From NCBI GenBank assembly GCA_028622995.1, contig JAJQJQ010000006.1, forward strand, positions 3,348,001 to 3,412,000: a DNA stretch of 64,000 nucleotides, read 5' to 3'. A program made the position numbers and the translations under genes. This document shows positions 23,119-34,956 of this stretch, piece by piece (the first letter of the stretch is position 1; each line of letters starts with the position of its first letter). The DNA is from Panagrolaimus kolymaensis. Taxonomy: Eukaryota > Nematoda > Chromadorea > Rhabditida > Panagrolaimidae. The notes beneath the pieces are model-generated. The model was given only the letters and a program-made list of their open reading frames with translations, made no database searches and was not told the DNA's origin.

Positions 23119-24746
23119 TTAAACACTCGTTGGTGAAGTAAATATATGAACCAATTCACGTTTGGTATTCGTAGTTTTGAGTGGAATATCTTGATTTCCA
23201 TTACGTGGTTGCCATCCTACGACGGTATGAGGCATCGCTCTTTGTGGATATGATTCTTCGAAGAGTTTCCTTCAAAAAAATAAAGCAATGACAATATGAA
23301 TTTGAAAGTTAAACAAAAAAATAATATGACACAGTTTTAATAAGAAAAGTTTAAAACTTTCCAAGTTCACAGTTAAAAAAATTAAAGCACATGTTAGTGT
23401 AAAAAAAAGCTTCCATAAAAATTTATAAAGAACAAAATTCACAGCAGCCGCATTTTCTGTGCCAAGTTAAAGGCAAAAAGGATAAAGTTAAGTTTAAATA
23501 ATTCCCTCCTAAGATATACCAAAATTTTAAACTAACCTATTTCCAGATGATTGGAAGAATTTATAAGTCGTTAATAAAGCGCAAACAAAAGCCCCAACAA
23601 GAGCTAAAGTTCCAAGCATATGTAAATAAAATGCATAACCAATTCGTTGTTCATATGTTCCAACCATGCCTTGAACAAATCGAATATCCACTCGATTTGC
23701 AGAGAAAAAGAATATTCCATCCACGAGAATTGAACATACCACTAAAGAATTTAAAGAATACAGTTAAAAGAAGGGAATAAATGATATTTTACTTGAAAGG
23801 AAAAGTCCAATGGTATAAACAAAAGTGCATGGAGCAAAACATGGAGCACAACATCCTGTACACAAAGCTAAAAAGGCAAGGCACCAACTGAATATGAAGA
23901 AAGTGAGAACAGCCTTATGCCAGCCTAAAAATTGATGTTACCTTTAAACAGTTAATAAATAATTAAATTATGTTTAGTAATAATGGGAGAAAATGCAGTT
24001 TTAGGGAATTCCGTCAAATTCAACTACTCCAGTTTATAAAAGGCTATTAAAATCTTTGATTTTTGTCAGAAAATTAACGTCAGTATTATCACACAATCCT
24101 CGAAGCAAATTAGATCTAAAACTTCGTACAAAAAAAAAATAAGATGATTTCGGGAAGTCCTGAATGGCTCCATTAAAAAGCATCAGTTTTTAAATAATTT
24201 TTTAAAATCAAAATCATAGCAAAGTTTAAAAATTTGCCTAAAGAAAATGGAATAAGCTCATATCAGTTTTTGTTTGTTCACTTTTTACAGAAATCAAAGC
24301 TTCAGCTTTTTAAATTAAAGCAAATTCTCAACTATCAGTTTTATACTAAATTATTATAATGTCATACCCCAAAATCTGTGATGTTCAGATTCTCCTGCTG
24401 CTCCATCTTCATCAATATTATTGAGAGTATTTTCAATAACCAATTCAGCTGAATTATCAAATTTATACATGCAATGAAGAGGGGCTTCATCATAAAAATC
24501 TCCTACAGCTACTACATGCCTTTCAGATCGAACACAATCCCACCATAAACCATGCTAAAATTAAAATAGCTTTGTAGTCACTTTCAAAAAATTATTTTAA
24601 AAAAGAGATACCTGATGTTCAGCTCTAAATTCTCGAATATCAACTACTTGCCATGCAGGAGAAAATACTCCACCAAATGTGAGTCCCATTCCAACGAGAA
24701 TTAAAACGATGGATAAGGCTAATAAAGCCTTTTTTATCATACTCAT
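23119..24746 (-). CDS. Clc-like (claudin-like) four-TM protein, copy 2
   Basis: Exons 24612-24746, 24368-24554, 23793-23924, 23537-23741 and 23119-23269 join to 269 residues. TM1 is near the N-terminus (KKALLALSIVLILVGMGLTF). The first extracellular loop holds the intact claudin motif HGLWWDC followed by further Cys. TM2-TM4 include AVLTFFIFSWCLAFLALCTG, MVCSILVDGIFFFSANR and YAFYLHMLGTLALVGAFVCA. The tail is basic with QPRNGNQD and ends FTSPTSV. It is the paralog of the gene at 6292-7735: same exon number, the same intron phases as far as checked, and both minus-strand. Such proteins act at cell contacts or as auxiliary membrane subunits. The stop codon sits inside a CAGTTTAAA word (23115-23123), the only case I saw of the array touching a coding end. 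A second possible last exon lies at 22509. Confidence 0.85.
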
Positions 24747-27700
24747 GATTTTGTGAAAGATTTAATAAAGTTTTTTTACTTTCATAAACAACGAAGATAA
24801 TAACCAAAATAATAAAAATAAATTTATATACAGAAAATTATGTTGATGGCACTGAAAAATTAAAAAATTTATCTACTAAAGCATCATTTAAAAATGGGAT
24901 CATGAAGCGGAAAAGTAAATGGTAAAAATTGTTTGACACGAAAATCAGGGAAAATTAATAAATCCTAAATCATGCACAAAGATATTCAGTTAAAACTCCT
25001 TAGAAACAACTTCCAAAAAACAAAACAAAAAATGTTTATGGAAAAAAAATCAAAAAGAAAAACAGAGAACCTGAAGTTTTTTTTAACAGACAAGGAGATA
25101 CAACATTCAAAAATGGAAAGGGAGAAGGAGGACTGTGGACAGGAGAAGAACCACCACGGACGAGCAAAAAAAAGAAGTCAAAAAAATTTTGTTGAAGAAG
25201 GACGCGCTGAAGCAGCAAGGTTGAAAAAAAAAATACTACTACTGCTACAACAAACACGACAACAATCACAGAAGGAGAATGAGAATGGAAGAGAGTGGCA
25301 GCAACAAACTAAAACAGGTTTTTTGGAAGAAAAAAAGAAGAATAACACGAGGTAGATTTAAGGCATTAAAAAAATAGTATAAAAATGGAAAAATAGTTGA
25401 AACGAATAATTAGATAAGATTTAAATTCTTTTGAGTGCAGTTTAAGAAAAATAAATAAACAAATAATTAGGAAAAATAACTTTGCTTTTTTGCGACTTTT
25501 CAAATAGACACCTTTTTTGTTTTACTTTTTCTAAATTTTAAAATTTTGAAATTTCACGAAAAAATGGAGAGCTCCTGCTGTGTATGAGTCATAAATTTGC
25601 CAACAAAATAAGGGGAGAAGGAGAAAAATAAAACCATAAAAAATCTCCTCCGGTAAAAACGACGCTAGTCAACTACCACCACCTAAAAATGGGTTGCGCA
25701 TACGAAAAAAGAAAATCTCAATAACGACCACCACCAAATGTGAATGTGAGACGCCACTGACGCCATAGGAAAAAATAAAATAAAAATGATGGAATAAAAG
25801 TCAAGTGCCTTTTTTATTTTAGAGGTGACTGAATTAAAATAAAAAAAATTTTTAGTTTCTCAGAGTCATAAAAAGAATAAAAGATTGATTTACTGAGAGA
25901 TTTAAAAATGGATAAAATCGATTTCATGATTCATCCATGTTTTAAATGGAATTTTACACTTTGAAACTAAATATTCATGGAAAGATTCCGCAAAATATTG
26001 AGTTTTACAGTTTAAAGTTTTTTTTATTTATTAAAAAATAGTCTTGCACCCTTCTTGTTTCGCTAGCATTCGACTCAAAAAAAAAAGATTCAGAAACAAG
26101 AATCAACAACAAAAAGTTATTTCGTTTGGTTCAATTCCAAAAAAAATAAAAATTTTCAAGGTTATTTCAGAGTTTTTCATGCACATACACAGTTACGTAT
26201 TCCAAACTAATGTCCCTCTCTCTCATCCTATTCCTACTACTTGCGCTTGCATTTCTCATAATGACCATCGGTGACATTGAAACTAAAAATTTATTATGCG
26301 ATTATATTTTTGAAAAAAAAAATTTAAATCGATTTGAGTTTTTTTCAAGGGGAAATAATGTTGGAGAAAAGCATCAGAAAATTCAGTTAAAAAAGCAAAA
26401 AAAAGTTATTAAAAAACCAACTAAATTTAAATATTTGGAATGGCTTAGTTTATTATTCAAAAAAAAAATCTAGAAAAAAAACTCGGGATAATCTTGGCAC
26501 AGTTATTAAATATAACAAAAAAAGTTATAATAAATTATAAAAAAAGCATGTTAATTTAGAGTTAGATCGTTAGCAAAAAAATATCATTCCTCAATAACTT
26601 CTTAATCGCCTTCAAAATATTTTATTCATGTATAATAAAAGCATTTCATAAAGCTTTATTTGAGAAACTAAAAATTATCCCAGTTTAAAATAATGATGAA
26701 TTTAATCATTAAAAGTTTATTGTCACCTTTAAATGCAGCATTAGTAGTATAACTTTCGAAAGAGCTTACTTAAAAAAAAACAATAACATTTTAATTTTTT
26801 TTCCTTATTTTTTCAAAAGTAAACTAAACTTTTGCGTTTACCACTTCTTTTTTTGAACATTATTCTTATGAAATTTTTAGAAATATAAATAAAAGGTAAC
26901 AAACAAAAAAGTGCGTTAAAAGTTTTCTTCCATCCACATACATGGACAATGGCCCTCACTTCTTTTTTTTCTTGTGTCCATTTCGAAAAATATAAATCGT
27001 TTGTTGTTTTGTTTTGGGCATGGAAACAACAACAAAAATATATTCAAAAACGTTGGAAGAAAGAGACAAAAAAAGGCGAACACTGAAGCAAAAAAACGAG
27101 AATGAAAGAAGAAAAGGTGTATATTATATTTTAGTTTTTAGTAGTTATAAAGAAAGAAAGTGGGAATGACAATGTTTTTATGCTTGAATGAATGCCGCCA
27201 AAAAAGGGAGGTTTAGATTTGAGAGTGATAAAAAAAGCACCTTTGCGCTAAAAGGATAAACATACAGTTTTTAAAAAAATTTTAAAAAAAGATTATGCCT
27301 TAAAAGAAAAATATCTTATTGGTGATACAGTACGTTTATCAACCAAAACTAAATTTTCTTTAGATAAAAAATATTATCTAATCTCAATTTTTTATCGAAA
27401 TTAAAGACATCATTAATGGGGATAAAAAGTTTGACACAAAAACCCCAAAAAATTATTATATTATTTTTATCTCATTAAAACATACATAATAATAATATTG
27501 TTTCACACCTTCCTTTTAGAATAGAATTTAAGGATAATCCAGAAGAAAAGAAAAAACCCATTTTCTCTCACTCTTTTTCTTTTCTTCCTTGACGTAATAC
27601 ACAAAAACAATAACCATTGAAAAATAATAATTTATTATTTTCTTTCCTATTTTTTAATGTCTTTCAAGAAAAATGTATCCACTTGACCGGACTTCACCGA

Positions 27701-29986
27701 CGGCTCCTTCTTCTTTTTCTATTTTTACCTATGCTCTTCGTCATGTCTTTCATATTCGCAGGCATCAAAAGAAAAATCAAAAAATCTTGCCGCCAGAAAA
27801 AAAGACAGGAGGAAGAAAGAAATTGTCATGTCCACCGTTTTTCAACATTTCATCAAGATTGCCACCGTTTGTCGTCGTCGGTAGCTGAAATCGCAATTGC
27901 TGCCAGCCTCATCTTTTTACCTTTTTCTTCTTCAACAAGGTCACAATGGATTTTTCATATTTTTTTTAAATAGGCGGCAATATTTTTTTCACGACAGCCG
28001 ACGCCGAATCATGCATCATGATTTTATACTGGCATGTCTGCTTGTCTTTTTTGGGGAAGGATAAAAGAAAAAGATAAATGTCTAATACCTTTTTTCTTTT
28101 CTTCGACATCAAAAATAAAAATGAGCGCGCAAAAATTTGCATTCCAAAATAATAAAACTAAATCGCCAATGGCCGTGGAACAACACCCATCACAAAAGAA
28201 GATGAACGAGAGACGAGAAATTTGAAAGAGGAAGAAAGAATGTTTTTATTGGAAAACAAAAAAATTCATCTCTGAGTGGAAACGGTTTATAAATACAATA
28301 TTAAAAAATTGAGGATGACCTAGATTATTTTTTGGAGGGCGAACGTTGAAAAAAAAATCGCGTCATCTTTTGAACTTTTTTTAGAAAAAAAGAAGAATGA
28401 GGAAAATTCCCAAACTGACTATAAATTTCTTTTTTTTAAATTTTACTTTAAAAGATCAAACAAAGCTGATTTAAATAACAGTTTTTTTTATTAGAATTAA
28501 AATATTCTTTTTGCGAAAGTTGCAAGTTATTTATACAATTCAATCAATTTAAAAGAAAAATCAAGGCAGATTTATAGCCTGAACCAAAGAATCTAGAAAT
28601 GTGTACAAACGGTGAAAAAGATTATTCTTTGCTTTAGCGGCAAAACATCCAAAAAAAGCTTTCGGTGATTCATTCTTTTCAAAAAGGATCAAATTTTAAA
28701 ACCGCGCATCTGGTTTTCTTTGGTCATTATTAAAGGGCTGTTTTTTATTCAGTTTTTAAACCATCTTTTACGATAAACATGTTCTTGCCTTTTTAAAATC
28801 CATCAAAAGCAAGCACTTTTTTGTAAAGCCGAAGTTTTGGTGCTAACATAAGGACCGAAATAATTCAAATATGGAAATAAGGAAGTTTATAGCATAATTA
28901 AACGCAGAGATCAAAAAATAATTTTAACAACTACCATTTATTCCGTTGACGCATATGTATTTAAGTAGGAAAGTCATAAAAAAATTAAGTAAAAGAATTT
29001 TCATGTTAGTTATAAATAAGTCATTGTATTCGAATACGTCTGTTTGCAAAATAAAAATTTTAAATCATTCTCGACATAATGATGACCAGCATAAAAATAA
29101 TATTTATCCTAAATACAGAAGACAGTTAAGAAAAAATTCCAACTTTTACAAATCTTATAAGTTTTTATTTTTAATATTATTATAACAAAAAAAAAAGATA
29201 ATAAGCTTGTGGCCCATTTGCGCAGTTGGTAGCACAGTATTAATAGTCCAATAAATTCCGGATCAAATCCCACACTACCGCGCGTTCCTTTCATGGAAGC
29301 TATTGGGGATCTGGGTCACATAATTTTTTTTAAAAAATAACAAACATTTTTGGGACACAACCAATTAGTCTACAATCATAAATTAAAATTAAATAAATAA
29401 TGAAAAAACAGACGGCATTTATTAGGGCTATAAAAAAATTTCGACAACACAAAAAAATGTCTTTTCTCTCTCAATTTTTTTCTTCTTCTTCAGAAATCAC
29501 CTGCTTTTTCGTTTGCAAAATTTCCCTAATTTTAAAATAGGTTAATAAACTTTTAACAAAAGCTTAAACTTCCGTTAAAGAAAAAATCCACCATCAAACT
29601 CTATTTCCCTTTATTAATTTCCTTCTTCTATTTTTTCCTTTTTACTACGCTTTTTTTTGAATATTTCTTCCTTCTCTAAGAAGGTGGTTGCTTTGATAAT
29701 AAAATAATTATCTATTTTTCTTTGTTTTTATATTTTAGCCTAAACTTTTGTGCCATAATCGTGCATTTTTACAAAATAAATTATTTAATAATTTCAAAAA
29801 AAAACACCCGTGCCGTAGTTTCAAAAATCAAAAATAATTATAAGTTTTCTTTTAAATGTAAAAATTTCAGAGTGCATTAAAACCACTTTTTTTCTTACAC
29901 ACTGACTTTCATTTTTTTTAAAATAATTACTTCGAGACTGCTTTCTGATTTTTTTATTTTTGTTCTGTGGTGACGGAGGATAAATA
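24747..29986. other. Long intergenic region, right part of CAGTT array
   Basis: No protein-coding gene is supported over 5 kb. The content is A-rich low complexity (25000-25400, 27600-27960), scattered CAGTT words that thin out from 25 kb to about 28.75 kb, and a tRNA-like remnant at about 29209. Apparent frames at 24972-25355 and 27617-27973 are Lys- or Phe-rich with no domain. Confidence 0.5.
29209..29283 (+). pseudogene. Degenerate tRNA-like sequence (tRNA remnant or SINE head)
   Basis: An A-box-like stretch (TTGCGCAGTTGGTAGCAC) is followed 30-odd bases later by a B-box-like GGATCAAATCC. The D stem pairs at three of four positions, but the acceptor ends do not pair and the T and anticodon stems are poor. 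It is therefore not a working tRNA; a tRNA pseudogene or tRNA-derived SINE fragment is likely. Confidence 0.4.
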
Positions 29987-31612
29987 ATGTCTGCATTATT
30001 AACAACCTCTCGATTTAATGATATTATGGCTTCGGGTCTTGGAATATCAGCAAATATTTTGCTGCTTTGGTTTATGTTTACTTCGAATAAAGTTGAATTA
30101 AAACCTGTAACAAAAATATTAACACAAAATTGTATTATTGATATGTGCCTTGCAATTGTGACATTTTTAAGTCAACCTGTAAGTTTTTTTATGAAAAGAA
30201 GCAAGTGAGTAAAGAGTTTATAAATTACATCGAAAAATAAAGAAAATACATAACAGTGTTGTTGCCTTTTCATTTTCGATATTATCGCTCTTTTAACTGA
30301 ATCATTTATTCTTTATTAAAGTGAACGCGAACTTCAGACAATTTTTTCGTAATAGCTTTAATTTGTAAGAAACGGTGCTTTTAAAGCAGTTATTAGTAGT
30401 TAGAAACCAAAACGATCATTCTCAAATTCCCACAAAAAAATTTCGAAAAATGTGTCAAATTAAAATTACATGTCTGCAAATGTCGACTTTGATTAGCAAA
30501 AAATTACTTTTTATATTTTTTTATAGGAAATTGTAGTTTATAAAGATTGTTATTACATTGTTGTTGGAAGCTTTCTTCGCCAATATGGATTTATTTGTGC
30601 TAGCGCACTTATTGTTTCATTCACATCCATGATTGCATTAAATGTTTATGCCATGCCTGTTCCATTTTATATGAGATACCGAGTTATTTGTTGGTAAGTA
30701 AAAATAAAATAATTTTACGGTAGTCCAGTTTTGATAGCCAAAATAAGCCTAAAAAATTACTTCAGTAAAAAACGATTAACGGTATTCAATTTCTTAACTG
30801 CATACGCGGTTGTATTTTGTGCTTGGATTATTACATCTGCTTTATTATTTTTAACTTTTCCACCATTAAATAATTATTATGAACAATTTACAAAAATTTA
30901 TAATGATAGTTTTTGGGCGGATGAAACTTTGCCATCTTTTGTTGCAACTTATATTGTAAGCCATATTTGCAAATTGCAATCCCTTTTTTTTTTGAAAACC
31001 ATATCCATTTATTTTTAGGATAACAAAAAATTTATAATTTGTTGCTGTTGTTGCGTTATTTTTATGTCCATTAGTTATTCTTCAGTAATATTTTATAGTA
31101 TTCATATTTCAAAGACATTAAAATCTAAAACTACAGCAATGCACGTAAAAACCAAACAAATTAATCATCAAGTTCAAAGAACTTTAATTGTTCAAGTAAG
31201 TAAATGGGGCTAAAGAGGAAGTAAATGCCTATAAACGTCCTTTATGAGTAAGCGGGGGTTGTAAACAATGATCATAAAAAAAGAAAGAGAGAATTTCGTA
31301 ATTGCTTTTAGTAAACCAAAACAAAATTCTAAAAATTTCATATAAATTTCATTTTAGGCGATTGCTCCATTTCTGGCATGTAATCTTCCAGTAACAATCC
31401 TTTTCCTAATGATTTTTTTACAAAGTCAAAATCAGTATATTACTATAATTTGCTCTTCCATACTTGCATGGGTTCCTGTCGTAAATCCAGTTGCAGCATT
31501 AATGATAATAAGATTTTATCGAAGAAAGATATTTTCTTATGCAAACAAATTTATGAATAAACCGCCTCCAGTTGATTTTTCACAATCTCACACAACTTCC
31601 ACGAGGAATTGA
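29987..31612 (+). CDS. Seven-TM nematode chemoreceptor-type GPCR
   Basis: Exons 29987-30178, 30527-30693, 30766-30955, 31019-31195 and 31358-31612 encode 326 residues. Seven hydrophobic segments can be placed, among them GLGISANILLLWFMFT (TM1), IIDMCLAIVTFL (TM2), CASALIVSFTSMIALNVYAM (TM3), VFCAWIITSALLFLTF (TM4), KFIICCCCCVIFMSISYSSV (TM5), AIAPFLACNLPVTILFLMIF (TM6) and ILAWVPVVNPVAALMIIRFY (TM7). A basic RRK follows TM7. The QRTLIVQ...PF...NLP pattern and NPVAALMIIRFYR near the end fit the nematode Str-superfamily of chemosensory receptors (srd/str/srj groups); I cannot choose the subfamily. It would act in sensory-neuron cilia. Intron 1 (348 nt) is the longest. The gene stands alone with no same-strand neighbour closer than 375 bp. 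Confidence 0.8.
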
Positions 31613-31986
31613 TGATAGCAATGTTCAAAAGTTTATAGTTTAATTTTTTAGGAGAGAAAAATAAATAATAAATTTTATAGTAATGTATGTTGCTTTTCGT
31701 TATTTAAAATTAAAGATTGCAATAAAAAAATTTAATTATTCATAATAGCTTTCATTTTGCAAAGCACTCATATAACATTGCATCATGAAATCGAGCGGGA
31801 AACTTTGATTAAAAACTCTTTTTTTTTGTTTGGAAAATTTATAATTCCCATATTTGCGTTTGGTTCGACAAAGAAAACCTTTGTCTCTGTCACACTTTCT
31901 TTTCTTTTTTGTTCAATCGTTTTTTTGTTACGTTTCAGTTTATTAATTTTCACGAATTACTCTTACATCGTTTAGTTATATTGAAG
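31613..31986. other. Intergenic, promoter of MAD1-like gene
   Basis: Short AT-rich spacer with AATAAA near 31660 suited to the receptor gene; nothing else seen. Confidence 0.5.
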
Positions 31987-33022
31987 ATGTCTCGAAATAG
32001 TGAAAATGATAGCGAAGCAACTCAATACTTCATGGTTCAAGCTTCTCAAGAATGGGAAAAAGAATTTGGTTCAAAGAAAAGTCGTCAACCATTTGATCAT
32101 GAAAAAACAAGTTTGTTCTTTCTTTCTTATTTTTCTAACTTATAAATTTTGAATTTTAGTTCGTCAATTAACTCTCAACCTTGCTAAAGCTGAAACTGAA
32201 ATAGCTGATAAACAGAAACTCGTGGAAAATGCTCAAAATGAAGCTAAAGAATTACGTGATCGTGAAAAAGAATTATCCGGAAAGTATGAAGAAGCTTTGA
32301 AAGAAATTGAGAAGTTGAAATCAGAAAATATTCGATTGAAAGCAAGCGAAAATAATAGCATTTGTGAAAGAAAGGTTAGTTTTAATCATTGCTTTTGATT
32401 CTAAAATCTTTCATTTTTAGGACACTGAAAAATTACCTGTTGAAGAAAGTGTAGTTTATCGTCATATGATCGACAATCCATTTCAACAAGCTGTAAAAGA
32501 ACATGAAGAACGTGAAAATATCAAACGTCGTCGATTGGAAACAACTTGTGATTATGATCCCATCAAAATTCAAGAACATCTCGATGAAATCAAGAAGCTC
32601 AAGCATGAAATTGATACTCTGAATGTTAAACATGAACGTGCTCGTGCTTTTCAAACTGAATTTGCTCGTCGATATCGTGAATGCGTTCGAAATATCACTG
32701 GTTATGACATCAAAATGAGAACTGAAGAATTTTTTGAAGTTAGTTTAACTGTGTATTCTTTCCTTATTCACGCGTCTTATGTTTTCAGGTAACGAATATT
32801 TATGATCTTGGTAATCATTTCGAGTTTCAACGTGATGGCAATGAAATCAACTTGCTTGATACTGACTATGCTAAAATGTGGCCTGAATTTATGGAAAAAT
32901 ATTTACGTGAATATGATTCTCTTGCATGTTTTATGTCTGCTGTGACTATCGATCTTCGAGCTCTTCAACTTCAGCTTCCATCAACGATTACTCTTCAACT
33001 CCCTTCATCTGATACCTTTTAA
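31987..33022 (+). CDS. Short MAD1-like spindle checkpoint protein
   Basis: Exons 31987-32110, 32160-32374, 32421-32738 and 32789-33022 encode 296 residues. Residues about 40-125 are a charged coiled coil (repeated KELRDREKELSGKYEEALKE type heptads). A MAD2-interaction-like segment follows: VVYRHMIDNPFQQAVKEHEE, with the H-M-x-x-N-P core. After a further coiled coil comes the RWD-like MAD1 C-terminal domain: RYRECVRNITGYDIKM, then LLDTDYAKMWPEFMEKYL and DSLACFMSAVTIDL. MAD1 recruits MAD2 to unattached kinetochores at nuclear pores. Family members are usually about 650-750 residues (C. elegans MDF-1 is in that range), so this version lacks most of the N-terminal coiled coil, although the start is a clean ATG and a normal short first exon. 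Either the protein is genuinely reduced or an upstream part lies on other exons that I cannot see. Confidence 0.75.
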
Positions 33023-33648
33023 ATTTGTTATTGTTTTCTTTCGTTATTTTTCTTTAACATGTTTTGTTTTTACTCTTCTTTTTGTACAGTAATCTGTTAA
33101 AACTTATAAAATATAAAGATTTCATATGTAAATTGCTTTCACATAATTTTTATTGGTTGCCTCCATTCTTTTTTCTTCTTTTTTTCGGCGGTTTTCTTCC
33201 GAATGGATATTCATGAAATTTTTGTGCCACATTGGTTAGCCTTGTCGATAAAAGATAACAAATTTCCTAGAATTATGCTTCACTTTTTACCCTCTTCTTT
33301 GTGGAGCTCAATAACCTGCGAATCGTCTCAACTTTTTGATTCCCTATTTTCATACCTTTTTACCACACATTTTCTTTCAAATCATTTTTATTTAAAAAAA
33401 AAACGCATTGTAACATCCGGTTTTTAAAGAGCATAGGCAACACTTAAAATGTCATAACAAAACACGCAATAGAGTTTATGGATTCACGTGGAGAAAAAAA
33501 AAGAGTGATGAAGTTCCAAATCGGGTTTGATGACATTGAGTGAAAATGAGGATGTTCCTCTTTACCCTTTTTGAAGGAGCAGACTCCTAATTTTTTCTTT
33601 GAAGGTCGAAAAGTGAAAGTGGAAAAAAATACTTCAATTTATTCAAAA
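33023..33648. other. Intergenic, no gene seen
   Basis: Spacer with T-rich low complexity. A frame at 33203-33427 has no family resemblance. Confidence 0.5.
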
Positions 33649-34365
33649 ATGGAACAGCCCGGGAGATGTTGGAAAAGTTTATTATTTTTTGTAATTTTTG
33701 GATTATTGATTTCAGAATGTTATGGTACAAGTAAGTTGATAACAAGGTTTAAACCTTTTTGTTTTCAATGAAAAAGTTTAAGGTTTAAAAAATTGTCCAA
33801 TGAAAACGGTTAAACCCATCATTGAAAGAGCCATAGAATCAGCAGGGATGGAAGCTGCAATTCAAATGCAGGTTTAAATTTTTTTTACTTTGACAGCCCA
33901 TTGAAGAAAATTTGAAGTTTTACAACCATACAGTTTCAAAATTATAGGTAATTCGAAGGATTATGGAAGACCTTTATGGTGGTTCGTGGGGAGTTTTAAT
34001 AATAAAAAATCCTAAACTTATTTCAACTTCGGTTCATTGGACTATTCCCGATCACAAGCATGAAGATGGTTCACCCGCTTTTTGTCTTTATGTTAAAAAT
34101 GGATGGCAATATAATATTTTTAAAACAGGCAATATTGATACAGAAAATAGGCTAACTGTGGAAGAGATCGTTCAAACGTTAGTTTTTCTTATTTTTCGAT
34201 TAAATCAAAGCCCTTTATTTATTCCATGCTAGATTTAGGCTTCGACAACGTAAACATTTACCTGAACCTTTCACATCTAATTCATTCGATCAAAGAATTT
34301 TGGAAGCATTTAAAAGAAGGAGGCGATTAAGCAACGATGGAAATACTATGCATTTTTCTTTATAA
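33649..34365 (+). CDS. Secreted dynein light chain (LC8)-like protein
   Basis: Exons 33649-33730, 33783-33871, 33948-34177 and 34239-34365 encode 175 residues. Residues about 9-27 form a signal peptide (SLLFFVIFGLLISECYG). The middle follows the LC8 order: helix 1 (KPIIERAIESAGMEAAIQMQ), helix 2 (VIRRIMEDLYGG), then strand WGVLIIKNPKLISTS, a short charged loop, FCLYVKNGWQYNIFKTG, which aligns with the LC8 ending HFIYFYLGQVAILLFKSG. Cytoplasmic LC8 proteins are about 89 residues with no signal peptide. Here a leader is present and a 55-residue basic tail (KRRRR) is added after the domain. Two Cys (NCP and FCLY) could form a disulfide outside the cell. An extracellular LC8-fold protein is unusual; function unknown. 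The fold call rests on pattern, not on a search. Confidence 0.6.
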
Positions 34366-34956
34366 TTTTTTCTTACAAGCATTGGAAAAAAATAAAGTTG
34401 TTTGTTTCAAAAAGGCTTTTTTCATACATAATTTCAATAAAAACCTTAAAGGAATTACACAATAAAGATTTATAGAAAATTAAACTTTTTAGTAAGATGA
34501 AAATTTAAATATGCCGTGGATTCGATAATAAAAAATTTGAAGCTAGCTATGTTACTTTTTTTTGTCTTTTCAATGTACGATGATGTAAATTGGCGAAATG
34601 CAACATAGAAGAAACACGAAGATATCAATTTTTTTTCTTTCTTCGATGATCGCAATTATTCTTCCTTCACTTTCTTAGAAATCTCCTCCTCCTTTATTTA
34701 CGCATTAAAAAAATATTTAATATCCAAAAATTTACCATAGCTTTGTTAATGTAAATCTTTGTAAACATGGCAAAATCAATCATTCATTCATATTTTGATT
34801 CTAATTTCTTTTTGATTTTTGGTTTTTTGTTGTTGTTGTCTCGTGTTTATTTCATTCATTTTTTCTACCGTTTTCAATCCAAACTATCGTTGCTTTGTGT
34901 AATATTCGTCATCATAATCTTTTTACTTTATTGACGGCTTTTATTTTCAGGTAACA
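34366..34956. other. Intergenic, promoter of DLST
   Basis: AT-rich spacer. TTTTCAG ending at 34950, four to six bases before the DLST ATG, is a good trans-splice acceptor. Confidence 0.55.

Larger units (their letters stand above)
16612..28760 (+). promoter_or_regulatory. One-strand array of CAGTTTAA-like words (possible short-RNA promoters)
   Basis: By hand count, about 70 copies of CAGTT followed mostly by T/A-only sequence occur on the plus strand in 12.2 kb, one per 175 bp, against roughly one per 1.2 kb elsewhere in the window. The reverse complement AACTG occurs only about seven times in the same interval. In the dense core, starts fall at 18696, 18769, 18826, 18892, 18932, 18965, 19219, 19252, 19580, 19676, 19702, 19760, 19809, 19852, 19901, 19932, 20003, 20041, 20139 and 20203; spacing is irregular, 26-114 bp. 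The words lie in 11 of 12 channel-gene introns, in introns of the second Clc-like gene and in intergenic DNA, and are rare in exons. Typical forms are CAGTTTAAA, CAGTTAAAA and CAGTTTTTA. CAGTTTAA differs from the C. elegans 21U-RNA core motif CTGTTTCA at two positions. The function is inference. Confidence 0.6.

Noticed and set aside
24972..25355. Long Lys/Glu/Gln-rich open frame on plus
   Set aside because: Low-complexity A/G-rich DNA with no domain, no splice context and no plausible promoter.
27617..27973. Two overlapping plus-strand frames
   Set aside because: Composition-driven (Phe/Ser/Lys), overlapping each other in different frames, no family resemblance.
16612..28760. CAGTT words as branch points or splice signals
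   Set aside because: They occur at variable places within introns, equally in intergenic DNA, and not in introns of genes outside the array.
16612..28760. CAGTT words as a tandem repeat or CRISPR array
   Set aside because: Spacing is irregular and the intervening sequences are unrelated; the shared word is only 5-9 bases.
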